Shown: positions 1-8,401 of the stretch, piece after piece
How positions within the stretch are numbered: position 1 is the first letter of the stretch
Layout: every line of letters starts with the position of its first letter
NCBI RefSeq assembly: GCF_002482385.1
Contig: NZ_DLFW01000041.1
Coordinates: 39,581 to 103,580 of the forward strand
From: Dysgonomonas sp. UBA7710
Lineage (GTDB): Bacteria; Bacteroidota; Bacteroidia; Bacteroidales; Dysgonomonadaceae
DNA: 64,000 bases
Direction of reading: 5' to 3'
The notes under the pieces: generated by a model
The model's database searches: none
What the model was told of the DNA's origin: nothing
The model's input: the letters and a program-made list of their open reading frames with translations, nothing else
Made by a program: the position numbers and the translations under genes

Positions 1-241
1 AAGCACTCATGAACGAAGGAAAACGGAACTTACGCTCATAGATGAGGGCATAAACCCTCATTATATCTTCAAAAGAATACTGCTCATAGAGGTTTTCATA
101 GTAATTGTTCTCTATCAGGTAGTCGATTTTCTCTTTTAGCGTATAGAAAAAGACTGTGTTTTTGTTGACGTAATCCAGAAAGTAGGAGCGAACCGCTTCC
201 TTATCTTTTTCAAGTTGGAAATCGTCATCTTTTTTAATCAT
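1..241 (-). CDS. nrdE: Class Ib ribonucleoside-diphosphate reductase alpha subunit, N-terminal part
   Basis: Partial gene: only the first 80 or so codons lie in the window and the rest continues past position 1. The ATG at 239-241 starts four bases after the nrdI stop codon. The translation contains VNKNTVFFYTLKEKIDYLIE followed by an ending KFRFPSFMSA, which is the characteristic N-terminus of class Ib NrdE catalytic subunits. NrdE reduces ribonucleoside diphosphates to deoxyribonucleotides with the NrdF radical subunit and takes electrons from NrdH. Its position directly after nrdH and nrdI supports the class Ib assignment. nrdF would be expected next, outside the window. Confidence 0.9.
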   Translation of the reverse strand, partial: MIKKDDDFQLEKDKEAVRSYFLDYVNKNTVFFYTLKEKIDYLIENNYYENLYEQYSFEDIMRVYALIYERKFRFPSFMSA

Positions 242-245
242 TACC

Positions 246-638
246 TCATTGTTGAGGAGTATCCATTTTTTTATTTGCATATTCTTTTACTTTTTGAATA
301 AAATTGTTTACATCCCGAGCCAAACCGGATAATTCAAACCTGACAAAAACAGGTATGTTATATTTTTCTGAAACTCTATCAGCAGCACGGGCGAAGTTGT
401 CGCCCCAATTCATATTTCCACTGGAGGAGACAGATAGAACAAACTCACGATTCTCTTTGATAAATGCAGATGTTGAGTCAGGAATAGAGCCTATCCTGGT
501 GGTATATGTCACAAGATGTCCAAAATCAGAGACTGACGTAGTGGAAGTAATCTTTATACACGTCCAATTTGTAATTGCACTTACTTTGGCAATAAAACGT
601 TCCACATTACCTGTTTTGCTGTCATAATAGATAACCAT
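246..638 (-). CDS. nrdI: NrdI flavodoxin-like protein
   Basis: A 130-residue flavodoxin-like protein that supplies the oxidant for assembling the dimanganese-tyrosyl radical cofactor of NrdF in class Ib ribonucleotide reductases. The N-terminal YYDSKTGNVERF is the NrdI phosphate-binding loop for FMN, and SSSGNMNWGDNFARAAD is the conserved second loop. Length is typical. It lies two bases downstream of nrdH and four bases upstream of nrdE, so it is translated from one compact operon. Its presence points to an Mn-capable NrdF rather than a purely iron-dependent enzyme. This is family knowledge, not visible in the sequence. Confidence 0.92.
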   Translation of the reverse strand: MVIYYDSKTGNVERFIAKVSAITNWTCIKITSTTSVSDFGHLVTYTTRIGSIPDSTSAFIKENREFVLSVSSSGNMNWGDNFARAADRVSEKYNIPVFVRFELSGLARDVNNFIQKVKEYANKKMDTPQQ

Positions 639-640
639 TT

Positions 641-880
641 CTATAAGGAATCTATCATCGACTTCAATTCATTCGGCTGATATCCGATAACACGCATCAG
701 CACCTCTTCATTCTCGATCAAAAGAGTTGTTGGTACAGAGCGGATTTTATATTTCATTGCAGCTTCCGGATTGTTAAATGGATTTACCGCATCGAATGGT
801 ATACTGTTAGTCTTAAAATATTCAGAAACCATTATGCAAGGATTACAATCTTCCTTTTCAAATTTTATTATTTTCTTCAT
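641..880 (-). CDS. nrdH: NrdH-type glutaredoxin-like redoxin
   Basis: A 79-residue thioredoxin-fold redoxin and the first gene of the nrd operon. The redox motif CNPC follows an N-terminal beta strand (KKIIKFEKEDCNPC), and the cis-proline region SVPTTLLIENEEVL is conserved. It lacks extra domains, as expected for the electron donor to class Ib ribonucleotide reductase. The start at 880 gives a short leader and sits about 130 bases downstream of the 3' end of the cobalamin riboswitch (1010), which therefore lies in the 5' UTR of this gene. It could also be called thioredoxin-like; the neighbouring nrdI and nrdE settle the role. Confidence 0.87.
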   Translation of the reverse strand: MKKIIKFEKEDCNPCIMVSEYFKTNSIPFDAVNPFNNPEAAMKYKIRSVPTTLLIENEEVLMRVIGYQPNELKSMIDSL

Positions 881-972
881 ACTATTGCTTGGGTAATAAT
901 TAATAATGGCAGCATTAAAAAAATACTACATTTTACTTCTACTATTTTTTAAAATTATCTTTTTTAGCAAAC

Positions 973-995
973 TTTTCTTTAAACCCGAAAGAAAA
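973..995 (-). promoter_or_regulatory. Stem-loop between riboswitch and nrdH
   Basis: Perfect 8-bp stem TTTTCTTT/AAAGAAAA (973-980 with 988-995) just downstream of the riboswitch on the minus strand. No uridine run follows, so it does not look like an intrinsic terminator. It may be part of an expression platform acting on the nrdH leader. AT-rich stems of this size also arise by chance. Confidence 0.3.
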
Positions 996-1009
996 ATTTA
1001 TCATTTTTG

Positions 1010-1183
1010 TTTTGGCAGGTCTTCTGACTTACTCTTTTGTTCTACGGCCTTCCCTTTAATCAAAAGTGGCAATGAGTATTGTAAAACAAACATCAAAGAG
1101 TTTACAGCAGCGGGTCTGCTCAGGACTTACACCTGATTCCCTTTTCATTACATCCTCGAGGCAGCGAGTCTGTAACACCAAAA
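1010..1183 (-). promoter_or_regulatory. Cobalamin (B12) riboswitch upstream of nrdHIE
   Basis: The minus strand carries the ordered conserved elements of a cobalamin riboswitch. A short closing stem TTTTGG (1183-1178) pairs with CCAAAA (1015-1010). Then come GGGAATCAGGTGTAAGTCC, a GCAGACCCGCTGCTGTAA block, the B12 box-like GCCACTT, GGGAAGGCC, and the 3' end GTCAGAAGACCTGCC. These match the class I cobalamin aptamer in order and spacing. The only downstream gene on that strand is nrdH, about 130 bases away. Binding of adenosylcobalamin would be expected to repress this B12-independent reductase when B12 is available. That regulatory direction is inferred from known B12-riboswitch nrd operons. 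Confidence 0.9.
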
Positions 1184-1339
1184 CCGGATATAAAGATGAA
1201 ACAATTTTTCGGAATAAAAGTTTTCAAAATCATATTTTATCATCTATGATCCATCAGTAATATTTATATAAATAGATATTTTTATAAAAAAATAATTACA
1301 AATATTTTCCAAAAAGAAAAACAGATCTTAAAAAAATAA

Positions 1340-1543
1340 GAAATCCCTTTTTATTATGGAAATACATTTGAGGTAAATGCAGGCATCCAGAATATTTTTA
1401 ATTCGTATCAGGTAGATTTAGACAAGGGCGGAATAGAAATATCCAGTTACATTTATAGGCCGTCCATACCCCGATACTATTTTATCGGAGGTAAATTAAG
1501 TTTTTTGTTGAACTATAAAAAGAGACGGCCACTTTTACAATAA
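1340..1543 (+). pseudogene. Relic of the C-terminus of a TonB-dependent outer-membrane receptor
   Basis: An open stretch with no start codon encodes a C-terminal barrel end containing AGIQNIFNSYQVDLDKGG, then SYIYRPSIPRYYFIGGKLSF. This matches the ending of Bacteroidetes TonB-dependent receptors (NIFNxYQxDFDKG ... YIYGPxxPRTYF ... KxxF). An in-frame stop sits at 1337-1339 and nothing upstream continues the frame. The invariant YIYGP is now YIYRP and the reading frame runs past the usual terminal aromatic residue. It is therefore a decayed 3' fragment. Its upstream part would have occupied the space now held by the nrd riboswitch, so a deletion or rearrangement is implied. Confidence 0.7.
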
Positions 1544-1560
1544 TCGTAAAAGTAGCCGTT
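1520..1560 (-). terminator. Intrinsic terminator after the methyltransferase gene
   Basis: Long hairpin with arms ACGGCCACTTTTAC (1525-1538) and GTAAAAGTAGCCGT (1546-1559), one mismatch and a 7-nt loop. On the minus strand it is followed by CTCTTTTTAT, a uridine-rich tail. It lies about 55 bases downstream of the stop at 1616. Confidence 0.8.
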
Positions 1561-1615
1561 TCATATAATCACACCTATAAGAAAATCCTTAGTTTTAGTT
1601 TATGGCAGTATTAGC

Positions 1616-2389
1616 TCAGATTTTTTCGGCAATTATAGCGACAGCACTTAAATTTGCTTCATATTTACGAAATATGCTCCGCATTTTGCGTATTCTTCTC
1701 GCCGCGGCGGGATGAGTAAAAATATTAAAGAAAATCCGTATTGCCCTGAAGAAACCCTCGTCATCAAAGATCCGTTTTGGCTCGACCAAATGCATTGGGC
1801 TAAAATAGATATCCTTCACATTGAAACCCTCAGCTGATAATATATCTTTCCAGGCATCTACAGATAGTGGCCTGGCATTTGTTTTGATTGCATCAGCCAT
1901 ATCCTGATATATAGCGTTGATATTATCTCTACTAAGATCTCCCACCAGAGCTATTTCATGTATCCCATACAGCCCCCCGGGCTTTAATATGCGATATGCT
2001 TCTTTGACTATTTCCGATTTTTGCTTTTCCGACTGCATTGTTAGCATAGCTTCACCATAAACTTTGCTTGCAACGGCATCTGCCAGTCCGGTTTCTTTTG
2101 CATTAGCGTTAATAATACGGTAATCCGGACTATATATTACTTTTTGTAAATAAGAAAAAGCTTCTTTATTTAATTCAACAGCTATATAAGTTTTCGGTTT
2201 CTTCTTGAGTGTAATAGATGCAGTAAATCCCAGTCCGGGAGCAAATTCAACAACGTCATCCAAAGAGTCGATATTCAGGCTATCTATTAATTTCAAAGTC
2301 AACTCTTTTCCTCCGGGACGCAAGACACGCTTGCCCATTTTGGCCAGAAGCCAGTGTCCCTGGGCTTTATCTTCATTAAGCTTTTTCAT
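1616..2389 (-). CDS. Class I SAM-dependent methyltransferase
   Basis: A 257-residue cytosolic methyltransferase of the UbiE/Methyltransf_11 type. The S-adenosylmethionine-binding motif I is VVEFAPGLGFTASI (about residues 46-59), followed by the acidic motif II in YIAVELNKEAF and the post-motif ILKPGGLYGIHEI. The C-terminal basic stretch is typical of small-molecule methyltransferases. The substrate cannot be read from the sequence. It starts four bases after the stop of the cupin gene, so the two form an operon ending at the hairpin near 1540. The leader MKKLNEDKAQGHWLL supports the chosen start. Confidence 0.8.
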   Translation of the reverse strand: MKKLNEDKAQGHWLLAKMGKRVLRPGGKELTLKLIDSLNIDSLDDVVEFAPGLGFTASITLKKKPKTYIAVELNKEAFSYLQKVIYSPDYRIINANAKETGLADAVASKVYGEAMLTMQSEKQKSEIVKEAYRILKPGGLYGIHEIALVGDLSRDNINAIYQDMADAIKTNARPLSVDAWKDILSAEGFNVKDIYFSPMHLVEPKRIFDDEGFFRAIRIFFNIFTHPAAARRIRKMRSIFRKYEANLSAVAIIAEKI

Positions 2390-2393
2390 ATCC

Positions 2394-2783
2394 TTATCCT
2401 CTTATCATAGTTAATAACATTTTGAAAGACTCGATAGCCTGCAATGCATGAGAGATATTTGCGGGCATGATAATCCATTCTCCGGCTTTCACCAGATTAG
2501 GAACGCCTCCTATAAAAATCCGGGCCTCTCCTTCGAGCACTTGGACTATTGCATCGAAAGGGGCGGTATGTTCGCTCAAACCCTGTCCTTTATCGAAAGA
2601 GAACAAGGTAACATTTCCCGAAGGATTTTTTAAAACCTGCTTGCTGATAATCCCTCCTGACGAATATTCAACCATACATGTAAGGTTGAGCACTTCTCCT
2701 TTATTAAATAATTCCTGCATATTAGTATTTTTAGATTGGACGATGAACGGATAAACTATCTCTTCTACAGAAAGATTAATCAT
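2394..2783 (-). CDS. Small single-domain cupin protein
   Basis: A 129-residue cupin. The first cupin motif region is seen around LSEHTAPFDAIVQVLEGEA and the second around GEWIIMPANISHAL. The metal-binding histidines are only partly conserved: H in SEHTAPFD and H in NISHAL. It may act as a sensor, isomerase or detoxification protein; the family is too diverse to say. It is the first gene of a two-gene unit with the methyltransferase, suggesting the two act in one small pathway or stress response. No clear promoter box was found directly upstream. Confidence 0.75.
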   Translation of the reverse strand: MINLSVEEIVYPFIVQSKNTNMQELFNKGEVLNLTCMVEYSSGGIISKQVLKNPSGNVTLFSFDKGQGLSEHTAPFDAIVQVLEGEARIFIGGVPNLVKAGEWIIMPANISHALQAIESFKMLLTMIRG

Positions 2784-3249
2784 TTCCTTATTTATTATGT
2801 TTTGTAAAGATATCCAAAGGGCCAGAGTATATCAATACCTAATTATTAGGGTTTTATAATGGGATTCTAATTACTTATAGCTATATGTATACAGCTGTAT
2901 TTCAGCTATATAATAAAATAAATTAAAAAAAATGCAACAAATGTTACAGTATGGGATTTTTATCTTTTATTCACACATCCGATATTTGATGCAGAGGATG
3001 ATTTAATTATGGTTAATAAATTAAAACTGACATGTAATTATCAAAGAAGGTAACTTAAAGCAATACTCAAAAGAATAAAATGCTTTTTTTGATATGAATA
3101 AACCTCTCCTTAACCAATATAATTTTTGTATTACTTTTATTTTTATATTTTTGCCTTATAGATTCTATTTATTTACTAATTGTTTATCACAAGGACACAA
3201 GTTTTGTTGTTGTGATATCCAATACGTATTACTATAATTAACAGTAATT
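2784..3249 (+). other. Divergent intergenic region, cupin operon / antiporter gene
   Basis: An AT-rich 466-base spacer between divergent genes. The only support I see is a plus-strand promoter candidate at 3125-3153. No coding remnant was found. Confidence 0.5.
3125..3153 (+). promoter_or_regulatory. Candidate Bacteroidetes-type promoter for the antiporter gene
   Basis: A -33-like TTTG (3125-3128) and a -7-like TATTTTTG (3146-3153, consensus TAnnTTTG) are separated by 17 bases. They lie about 95 bases upstream of the antiporter start. Both elements fit the primary sigma consensus of the phylum, but the region is T-rich. Confidence 0.45.
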
Positions 3250-5571
3250 ATGACACACCTACCTTCCATTATTACAGATCTGGCGTTTCTAATCGGAGTA
3301 GCGGCTATTGTTTCTATTATCTTTAAAAAACTGAAACAACCAGTCGTTCTGGGTTATATCGTTGCAGGTTTTTTAGCTGGTCCATATACAAACTTTTTCC
3401 CGACTATAGGAGATGGCGAAAATATAAATGTATGGGGAGAAATCGGAGTAATATTCCTACTATTTGCCATGGGTTTAGAATTCAGTTTTAAAAAGCTTAT
3501 AAGCAATGGTAAAACAGGTTTTATCACTCTTTTATTTATCATCTTAGGACTCGGTGTCTCCGGTTATTTCTTAGGATATTCGTTAGGATGGGGAAAGTGG
3601 AATAGTATTATTTTAGGATGTATGCTATGTCTATCTTCGACAACAATAATTGTTAAAGCGTTTGATGATCCCCAATATAAAGGCAAAGGTTTTACTGAAG
3701 TCGTTTTCGGAATATTGATATTCGATGACCTGTTTGCTATTTTACTGATGGTCTTTATGGGTACACTGGCCTTAAATAATCATTTCGAAGGAACAGAAAT
3801 ATTCATGAGTATAGGTAAAATGCTTTTCTTTATTGTTGTATGGGTCGTTTGCGGTATCTTCCTTATCCCTACCCTTCTGAAAAAACTAAAGGATATTCTG
3901 AATGATGAAACATTATTGTTAGTAGCCATCGCGTTATGTATGGGTATGGTCGTTTTTGCCACGGAGGTTGGGCTATCGGCCGAACTCGGGGCGTTTATAA
4001 TGGGAGCGGTATTAGCCGAAACATCAGCTCTTGAAAAAATTGAAAAAGTAACTAAACCCATCAAGGATTTTTTTGGAGCCATCTTTTTTGTTTCGGTTGG
4101 AATGCTGATGAACCCCCAGATTATTACTGAACATTATGTAAGCATACTACTTATCACATTGCTTGTTCTTTTTGGGAAAGTAATATTTACTGCTATCGGA
4201 GCAAGGTTGTCCGGAGAATCGATGCTTATTTCTGTGCAATCCGGTTTCAGTATGGCGCAGGTTGGGGAGTTCTCTTTCATCGTGGCAGGTACTGCGATAA
4301 GCTATCAGTTGGCGGACAATTTTATTTATCCCATTATTATTGCCGTTTCTATACTAACTACCTTTACCACACCTTATCTGATGAAAGTCAGTAATGGAGC
4401 CTATAATCTGATGATGCAAAAAATTCCGGAATCATGGCGCGAAAGTATACTCGAAACTGATAAAAAATTATCAACACCCACTCCTACAACGACATGGGCC
4501 GCATTCTTCAAAAACTATATCTTCAATATAATCGTTTTTGTGTCTTTATGTATTGCAGTAATTGCATTGTCGATAAATTTTTTAAGTCCAATAATACAAG
4601 AATACATAAAGGGTATAGAAGGCAACATCATTACTTTGGTAATTACATCTTTGATTATGGCCCCTCTATTAAAAGGCTTAGTCTACAGAGGGGGCGAACA
4701 GCCCTACTTGATCCTTAAACTCTGGCAGATTAGTGTAGGCAACAGATTAATCCTATCGGGATTTATTATGATCCGGTATCTTATTGCTTTCGGTTTGGTA
4801 TATTTCTTATTCTGGAAACTTCTTGTTATACCATTTTGGGTATCTGCTTTGGTAGCGATAATAATAATCCTTATTGTATTCCGGTCGAGGCGTCTTTTGG
4901 ATATCTACTGGAAAATGGAATACCGGTTTGTACTTAATTTTAATCAGCGTATAATTCATGAACGAAGGAGAAAGTCGAATGAAAAAGGTATGTCACTGGC
5001 TTTTACATCTGATAATGAAAGTTGGATTGAAAAAAATCTTTATGTTGGAAAATTTAAGCTGAACAAGGGTTCGGGCTATGAGGACACCGCCCTCAAGGAT
5101 ACTGACTTCAGGAAAAGATATGATCTCCTGATAATTGCCGTATTCCGTAACGAGAAGGAATTGTATTTCCCTAACGGCTCCTTTACATTATTGCCTGACG
5201 ATATTATTACTGTAGCCGGAAATATACTCCAGATAGATAAGTTGACAAATGAAAAAAACAATATAGAATTGGACCGTACTACTCTAAAGACTATACATCA
5301 ATATGCGAAAAAACAGGACGAGGATTCTGATTCTAAAATAAAATGTCTGTCTCTCGTTATTGACCAAAGTTCGGGATTATATGGAAAAAGCTTACTACAA
5401 TCGGAAATTGGAAAGAGAGGGTCTTGTTGTGTTGTAGGGATAGAACGTAATAGCGGCTATTGGATTAATCCTCCGGCTTCTGAGATTTTCAAAGGCGGGG
5501 ATATTGTATGGCTTGTCGGTAATAAGGAGAGCATATTTAAACTGGTGAACGAAAACTTATATTTCGAATGA
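3250..5571 (+). CDS. CPA2-family cation:proton antiporter with two C-terminal TrkA_C domains
   Basis: A 773-residue inner-membrane protein. Residues about 5-385 form a Na+/H+ exchanger domain of the KefB/CPA2 type with about 11-12 membrane helices, including GLEFSF and the discontinuous-helix region FDDLFAILLM. Residues about 420-570 add a second hydrophobic block (IIVFVSLCIAVIALS, LIAFGLVYFLFW). The cytoplasmic tail holds two TrkA_C-like ligand-binding modules, about 615-690 (ending DDIITVAGN) and about 700-770 (ending GDIVWLVGN). There is no TrkA_N nucleotide-binding domain, so gating by a small ligand through TrkA_C is likely. It exchanges K+ or Na+ for protons; the ion is not predictable. 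It is monocistronic and faces a convergent gene. Confidence 0.87.
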   Translation: MTHLPSIITDLAFLIGVAAIVSIIFKKLKQPVVLGYIVAGFLAGPYTNFFPTIGDGENINVWGEIGVIFLLFAMGLEFSFKKLISNGKTGFITLLFIILGLGVSGYFLGYSLGWGKWNSIILGCMLCLSSTTIIVKAFDDPQYKGKGFTEVVFGILIFDDLFAILLMVFMGTLALNNHFEGTEIFMSIGKMLFFIVVWVVCGIFLIPTLLKKLKDILNDETLLLVAIALCMGMVVFATEVGLSAELGAFIMGAVLAETSALEKIEKVTKPIKDFFGAIFFVSVGMLMNPQIITEHYVSILLITLLVLFGKVIFTAIGARLSGESMLISVQSGFSMAQVGEFSFIVAGTAISYQLADNFIYPIIIAVSILTTFTTPYLMKVSNGAYNLMMQKIPESWRESILETDKKLSTPTPTTTWAAFFKNYIFNIIVFVSLCIAVIALSINFLSPIIQEYIKGIEGNIITLVITSLIMAPLLKGLVYRGGEQPYLILKLWQISVGNRLILSGFIMIRYLIAFGLVYFLFWKLLVIPFWVSALVAIIIILIVFRSRRLLDIYWKMEYRFVLNFNQRIIHERRRKSNEKGMSLAFTSDNESWIEKNLYVGKFKLNKGSGYEDTALKDTDFRKRYDLLIIAVFRNEKELYFPNGSFTLLPDDIITVAGNILQIDKLTNEKNNIELDRTTLKTIHQYAKKQDEDSDSKIKCLSLVIDQSSGLYGKSLLQSEIGKRGSCCVVGIERNSGYWINPPASEIFKGGDIVWLVGNKESIFKLVNENLYFE

Positions 5572-5878
5572 ATCCATACATATAGAATATCAGGTAAATA
5601 ACGATAAGAATATTTCCAGCTGAATAATGAATTGCACAAGGCATTTATATCAATAAAATATGGAAGGGATGCAGTACGGGAAATATTTAGTGAGCAAGAA
5701 ATAAGTTATAAGAAAATAAACAAGGGGAAAGATTGTAAATCCTTCTCCCTGCTTATTCTGCTTATTATAATAGGTACCTCCCTGTTGAAAAATCAGGAGA
5801 ACAAATAAAAATACTCTACTAAAGAATTAACCTTTTCGCTCTCCTATATTTTTTTAAGACCGGACCGTCCAATAGCCT
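5572..5878. other. Convergent intergenic region with weak hairpin
   Basis: A 307-base spacer between convergent stop codons. An imperfect hairpin GGGGAAAGATT ... AATCCTTCTCCC spans 5724-5749 and is followed by a pyrimidine-rich stretch. It is a possible terminator for the antiporter transcript but weak. Nothing else was recognised. Confidence 0.35.
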
Positions 5879-6877
5879 CTATTTCATTACAAATGAATCC
5901 GGATATTTCACATTATATAGAATAGTGTTATCACTGGAGTGTATCCAGGTATCAAATATCCGCTCATTGTCTGTAAGTTCAATAGCTCTTGCCCCGTAAC
6001 CCAAGCTGGTATAGGTGGTCTTACTTCCTGAAAAACGGCCGTATGCAAGGCAAATCCCATTCAAGTATCCAATGTAATCGTTGTCATGATCGTGTCCTGT
6101 AAATGTACCCATTACATCTCCACCTTCAACCATTGCCGCAAACATTCCGGTATTTATAATTCCGGGGCACTCTTTCTCTGTTCTATTGCCAAATACAGGA
6201 GCATTCTTTACATAGTTCTTGGTTGTATCAGGCAATAGCGTATATTCCTGTAAGGGAATATGGAAAAATGCAAGAGCCGGATATGGTTTGCCACTATTTT
6301 CTCTCGTAAAGAAGGCACTGTTCTTCCTATACCAGTCTACCTGATCAAAGCCGAACCAGTTATATCCCTTTTGTTCACCTACTTTATTATACGCATTTGA
6401 ATCCATAAAATAAAGTATTGCACCAGTTTTTTCCCGGGCATTCTTTACCTCAAGAACATAGTTTCCCACACCTGTTAAATATGCAGGCCCTATCTGTGCA
6501 TAGCAATATGGTTTACTAATCACATAATCCATTATTTGCCGGCGAGTCCAGTCATGCTCATCGTCATGATTTCCCAATACGATCGCATATGGGATTTTTT
6601 GACTGATAACGGGAGCCAGAACCTCATCCCAACCGTTCTTTGCAGGAGTATCTGTAACAATATCACCTGTAAATGCTACAAGATCAGGCTTCTCATTATC
6701 AAGCACCTCTTTCATCATTCTGATAGACTTTGCAGATTCTTCAGATCCGCATTTATAATGTATATCAGTGAACTGTACAATTTTGAATTTTCCACTTTCA
6801 TTAAAATGCAGCTTCTCCTGAGCATAAGCATTCGTAATGCATATAAGCATTAGCAATATTGACACTATTTTTTTCAT
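5879..6877 (-). CDS. Secreted calcineurin-like metallophosphoesterase
   Basis: A periplasmic or exported phosphoesterase of 332 residues from the preferred start at 6877. That start gives a clean signal peptide (MKKIVSILLMLICITNAYA, cleavage near AQA/AYA) and lies 11 bases after the SusD stop. The longer frame from 6901 would overlap susD and adds a charged leader. Metal-binding motifs appear in order: FTDIH (about 36-40), TGDI (70-73), GNHDDE (102-107), FFHIPL (204-209) and GHDHDND (261-267). This is the complete dinuclear-metal set of the family, and the FKIVQFTDIHY start resembles Dcr2/Icc-type phosphatases. As the last gene of the SusC/SusD operon it probably removes phosphate from the imported or captured substrate. 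Confidence 0.85.
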   Translation of the reverse strand: MKKIVSILLMLICITNAYAQEKLHFNESGKFKIVQFTDIHYKCGSEESAKSIRMMKEVLDNEKPDLVAFTGDIVTDTPAKNGWDEVLAPVISQKIPYAIVLGNHDDEHDWTRRQIMDYVISKPYCYAQIGPAYLTGVGNYVLEVKNAREKTGAILYFMDSNAYNKVGEQKGYNWFGFDQVDWYRKNSAFFTRENSGKPYPALAFFHIPLQEYTLLPDTTKNYVKNAPVFGNRTEKECPGIINTGMFAAMVEGGDVMGTFTGHDHDNDYIGYLNGICLAYGRFSGSKTTYTSLGYGARAIELTDNERIFDTWIHSSDNTILYNVKYPDSFVMK

Positions 6878-6888
6878 TAATTCAATAT

Positions 6889-8367
6889 TTATTTTAACCA
6901 CCAGGTTTTTTGATTTATTTTATCATTGCCGTTTCCAAATTGTCTTGTTATAGCTGCTGATACGTTGTCTGCATTATAGTTATATTCCGATTGCGGATAT
7001 ATCCAGCGATAAGGAATTTCCACACCTTTTATGCGGTGAAATTCAGGGTAACCAGTCCGTAAGTTTTCATAGAAAGGAGTCCATCCTCCCTGAAAGAAAC
7101 TTTGAAAGTACTTTTGCAATACAATAGCTTCTATTTTCTCATCATTTGTCAATTTTGTAGAAAAATTATTCGTCGGATTAGTCAGGTAGCTGTTTACTAT
7201 ATCTTCGCTAACATAGGCACTTAACCCTTTGGCATACGATTCATAAAACTTAAATGATGATTTTATACCATTATTGTAATATGTAGCCGCATCACCGGAT
7301 ATCCAGCCTCTGACACAAGCCTCTGATAAGATAAACTGTAATTCTGCATACCCTAACAAGATCGAAGGCTCATTGGTCGGGTCCTGATAGAAGCGTTCCA
7401 ACACTTTCGAAACTTTTCCTTTTGTCGCTTTCTCATTCACTGTACCATATGGAGCTGCCGGATCTCCGCCTTCATAAGCAGTAAAATCATCAATGGCTTT
7501 TCCGGCCTCTTTTGCCTCTTTCGTTTGAGTACAAAATAAGAATAAGCGAGGATCTTTATGATCCTGAAGCCGTTTGATAAAAGTAGAGTCAATATACATT
7601 CCTGAACCGAAAGAACTTGAATTGAATTCTGGATAACGGTTGTCTGCCTGATCTAAATACACTAATTGCCCGTTATCCTGATTGCCGCTCATTAGTGGTT
7701 CACTTTGAACGATTGAAGCAAATTTGCTTTTGACATTCAGGTCTGTATCGCTTTCCTTATGAGATAAGGATAATAATACTTTCAGGCGGAACGAGTTTAT
7801 AAGACGCTGCCATTTGTCTGTATCTCCATTATAGATTATATCTCCTTTAATTGCAGCCTTCTCATTTTCAATAATGGTATTGGCCTCCTCCAGTTCGTTG
7901 AGGATACCTATTATCACATCCTTCTGGTTATCATATACAGGTGCAAATATATTATCTGATTCGCCCTTTAATGCTTCCGAATATGGTATGTCTCCAAACC
8001 GGAGAGTCATGTTGTAGAAATAATATGCCCTAAAGAATTTTCCCAAAGCAACATAACTGTTTTCGTTTATCTTTTGGGCTTCCTCCATCATTTTACTGAT
8101 ATCTTTCATCTTTGTATATGAATAATCACCCCTGTTCCATTTATAATATTGATAGCTATTCTCACCATCTGTCTGTACCAGCATTTTATTTGCATAAAGA
8201 GGTGATGTTCCCAAAAACTCCCTGAAAGCAGTCCATTGTATCTGGGTAAGCAAAAGCTGAGGATGGGTTTCTGTCGGATTGTTCGGGTCTTTGTTTAGTT
8301 CTTCCAGGTCATTGCATGAAGTCACACAAACCAGAATGATAAAAATAAAAAATATAATCTTTTTCAT
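6889..8367 (-). CDS. SusD/RagB family outer-membrane lipoprotein (SusD-like_2 type)
   Basis: A 492-residue surface lipoprotein. The N-terminal MKKIIFFIFIILVCVTSC ends in a lipobox cysteine (C18), followed by the typical DLEELNKDPNNPTETHPQ. TPR-like helices include VALGKFFRAYYFYNMTLRFGD, the SusD landmark where the partner region meets an aromatic-rich helix, and the second half has LGYAELQFILSEACVRGW. The C-terminus ends at RQFGNGNDKINQKTWW. The protein forms the lid over its SusC partner, which lies 34 bases upstream in the same operon, and binds the nutrient at the cell surface. The sequence places it in the SusD-like_2 group, often not linked to classical polysaccharide loci. Confidence 0.92.
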   Translation of the reverse strand: MKKIIFFIFIILVCVTSCNDLEELNKDPNNPTETHPQLLLTQIQWTAFREFLGTSPLYANKMLVQTDGENSYQYYKWNRGDYSYTKMKDISKMMEEAQKINENSYVALGKFFRAYYFYNMTLRFGDIPYSEALKGESDNIFAPVYDNQKDVIIGILNELEEANTIIENEKAAIKGDIIYNGDTDKWQRLINSFRLKVLLSLSHKESDTDLNVKSKFASIVQSEPLMSGNQDNGQLVYLDQADNRYPEFNSSSFGSGMYIDSTFIKRLQDHKDPRLFLFCTQTKEAKEAGKAIDDFTAYEGGDPAAPYGTVNEKATKGKVSKVLERFYQDPTNEPSILLGYAELQFILSEACVRGWISGDAATYYNNGIKSSFKFYESYAKGLSAYVSEDIVNSYLTNPTNNFSTKLTNDEKIEAIVLQKYFQSFFQGGWTPFYENLRTGYPEFHRIKGVEIPYRWIYPQSEYNYNADNVSAAITRQFGNGNDKINQKTWWLK

Positions 8368-8401
8368 AAATACGTTCTTATTTACAGGATAAATATTTCG
8401 A

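Noticed and set aside
906..1260. Plus-strand open frames over the nrd leader
   Set aside because: They are shadows of the riboswitch region; composition is not protein-like and no homology is apparent.
6878..6901. Longer start for the metallophosphoesterase
   Set aside because: It overlaps the susD stop and adds a charged stretch in front of a good signal peptide beginning at 6877.
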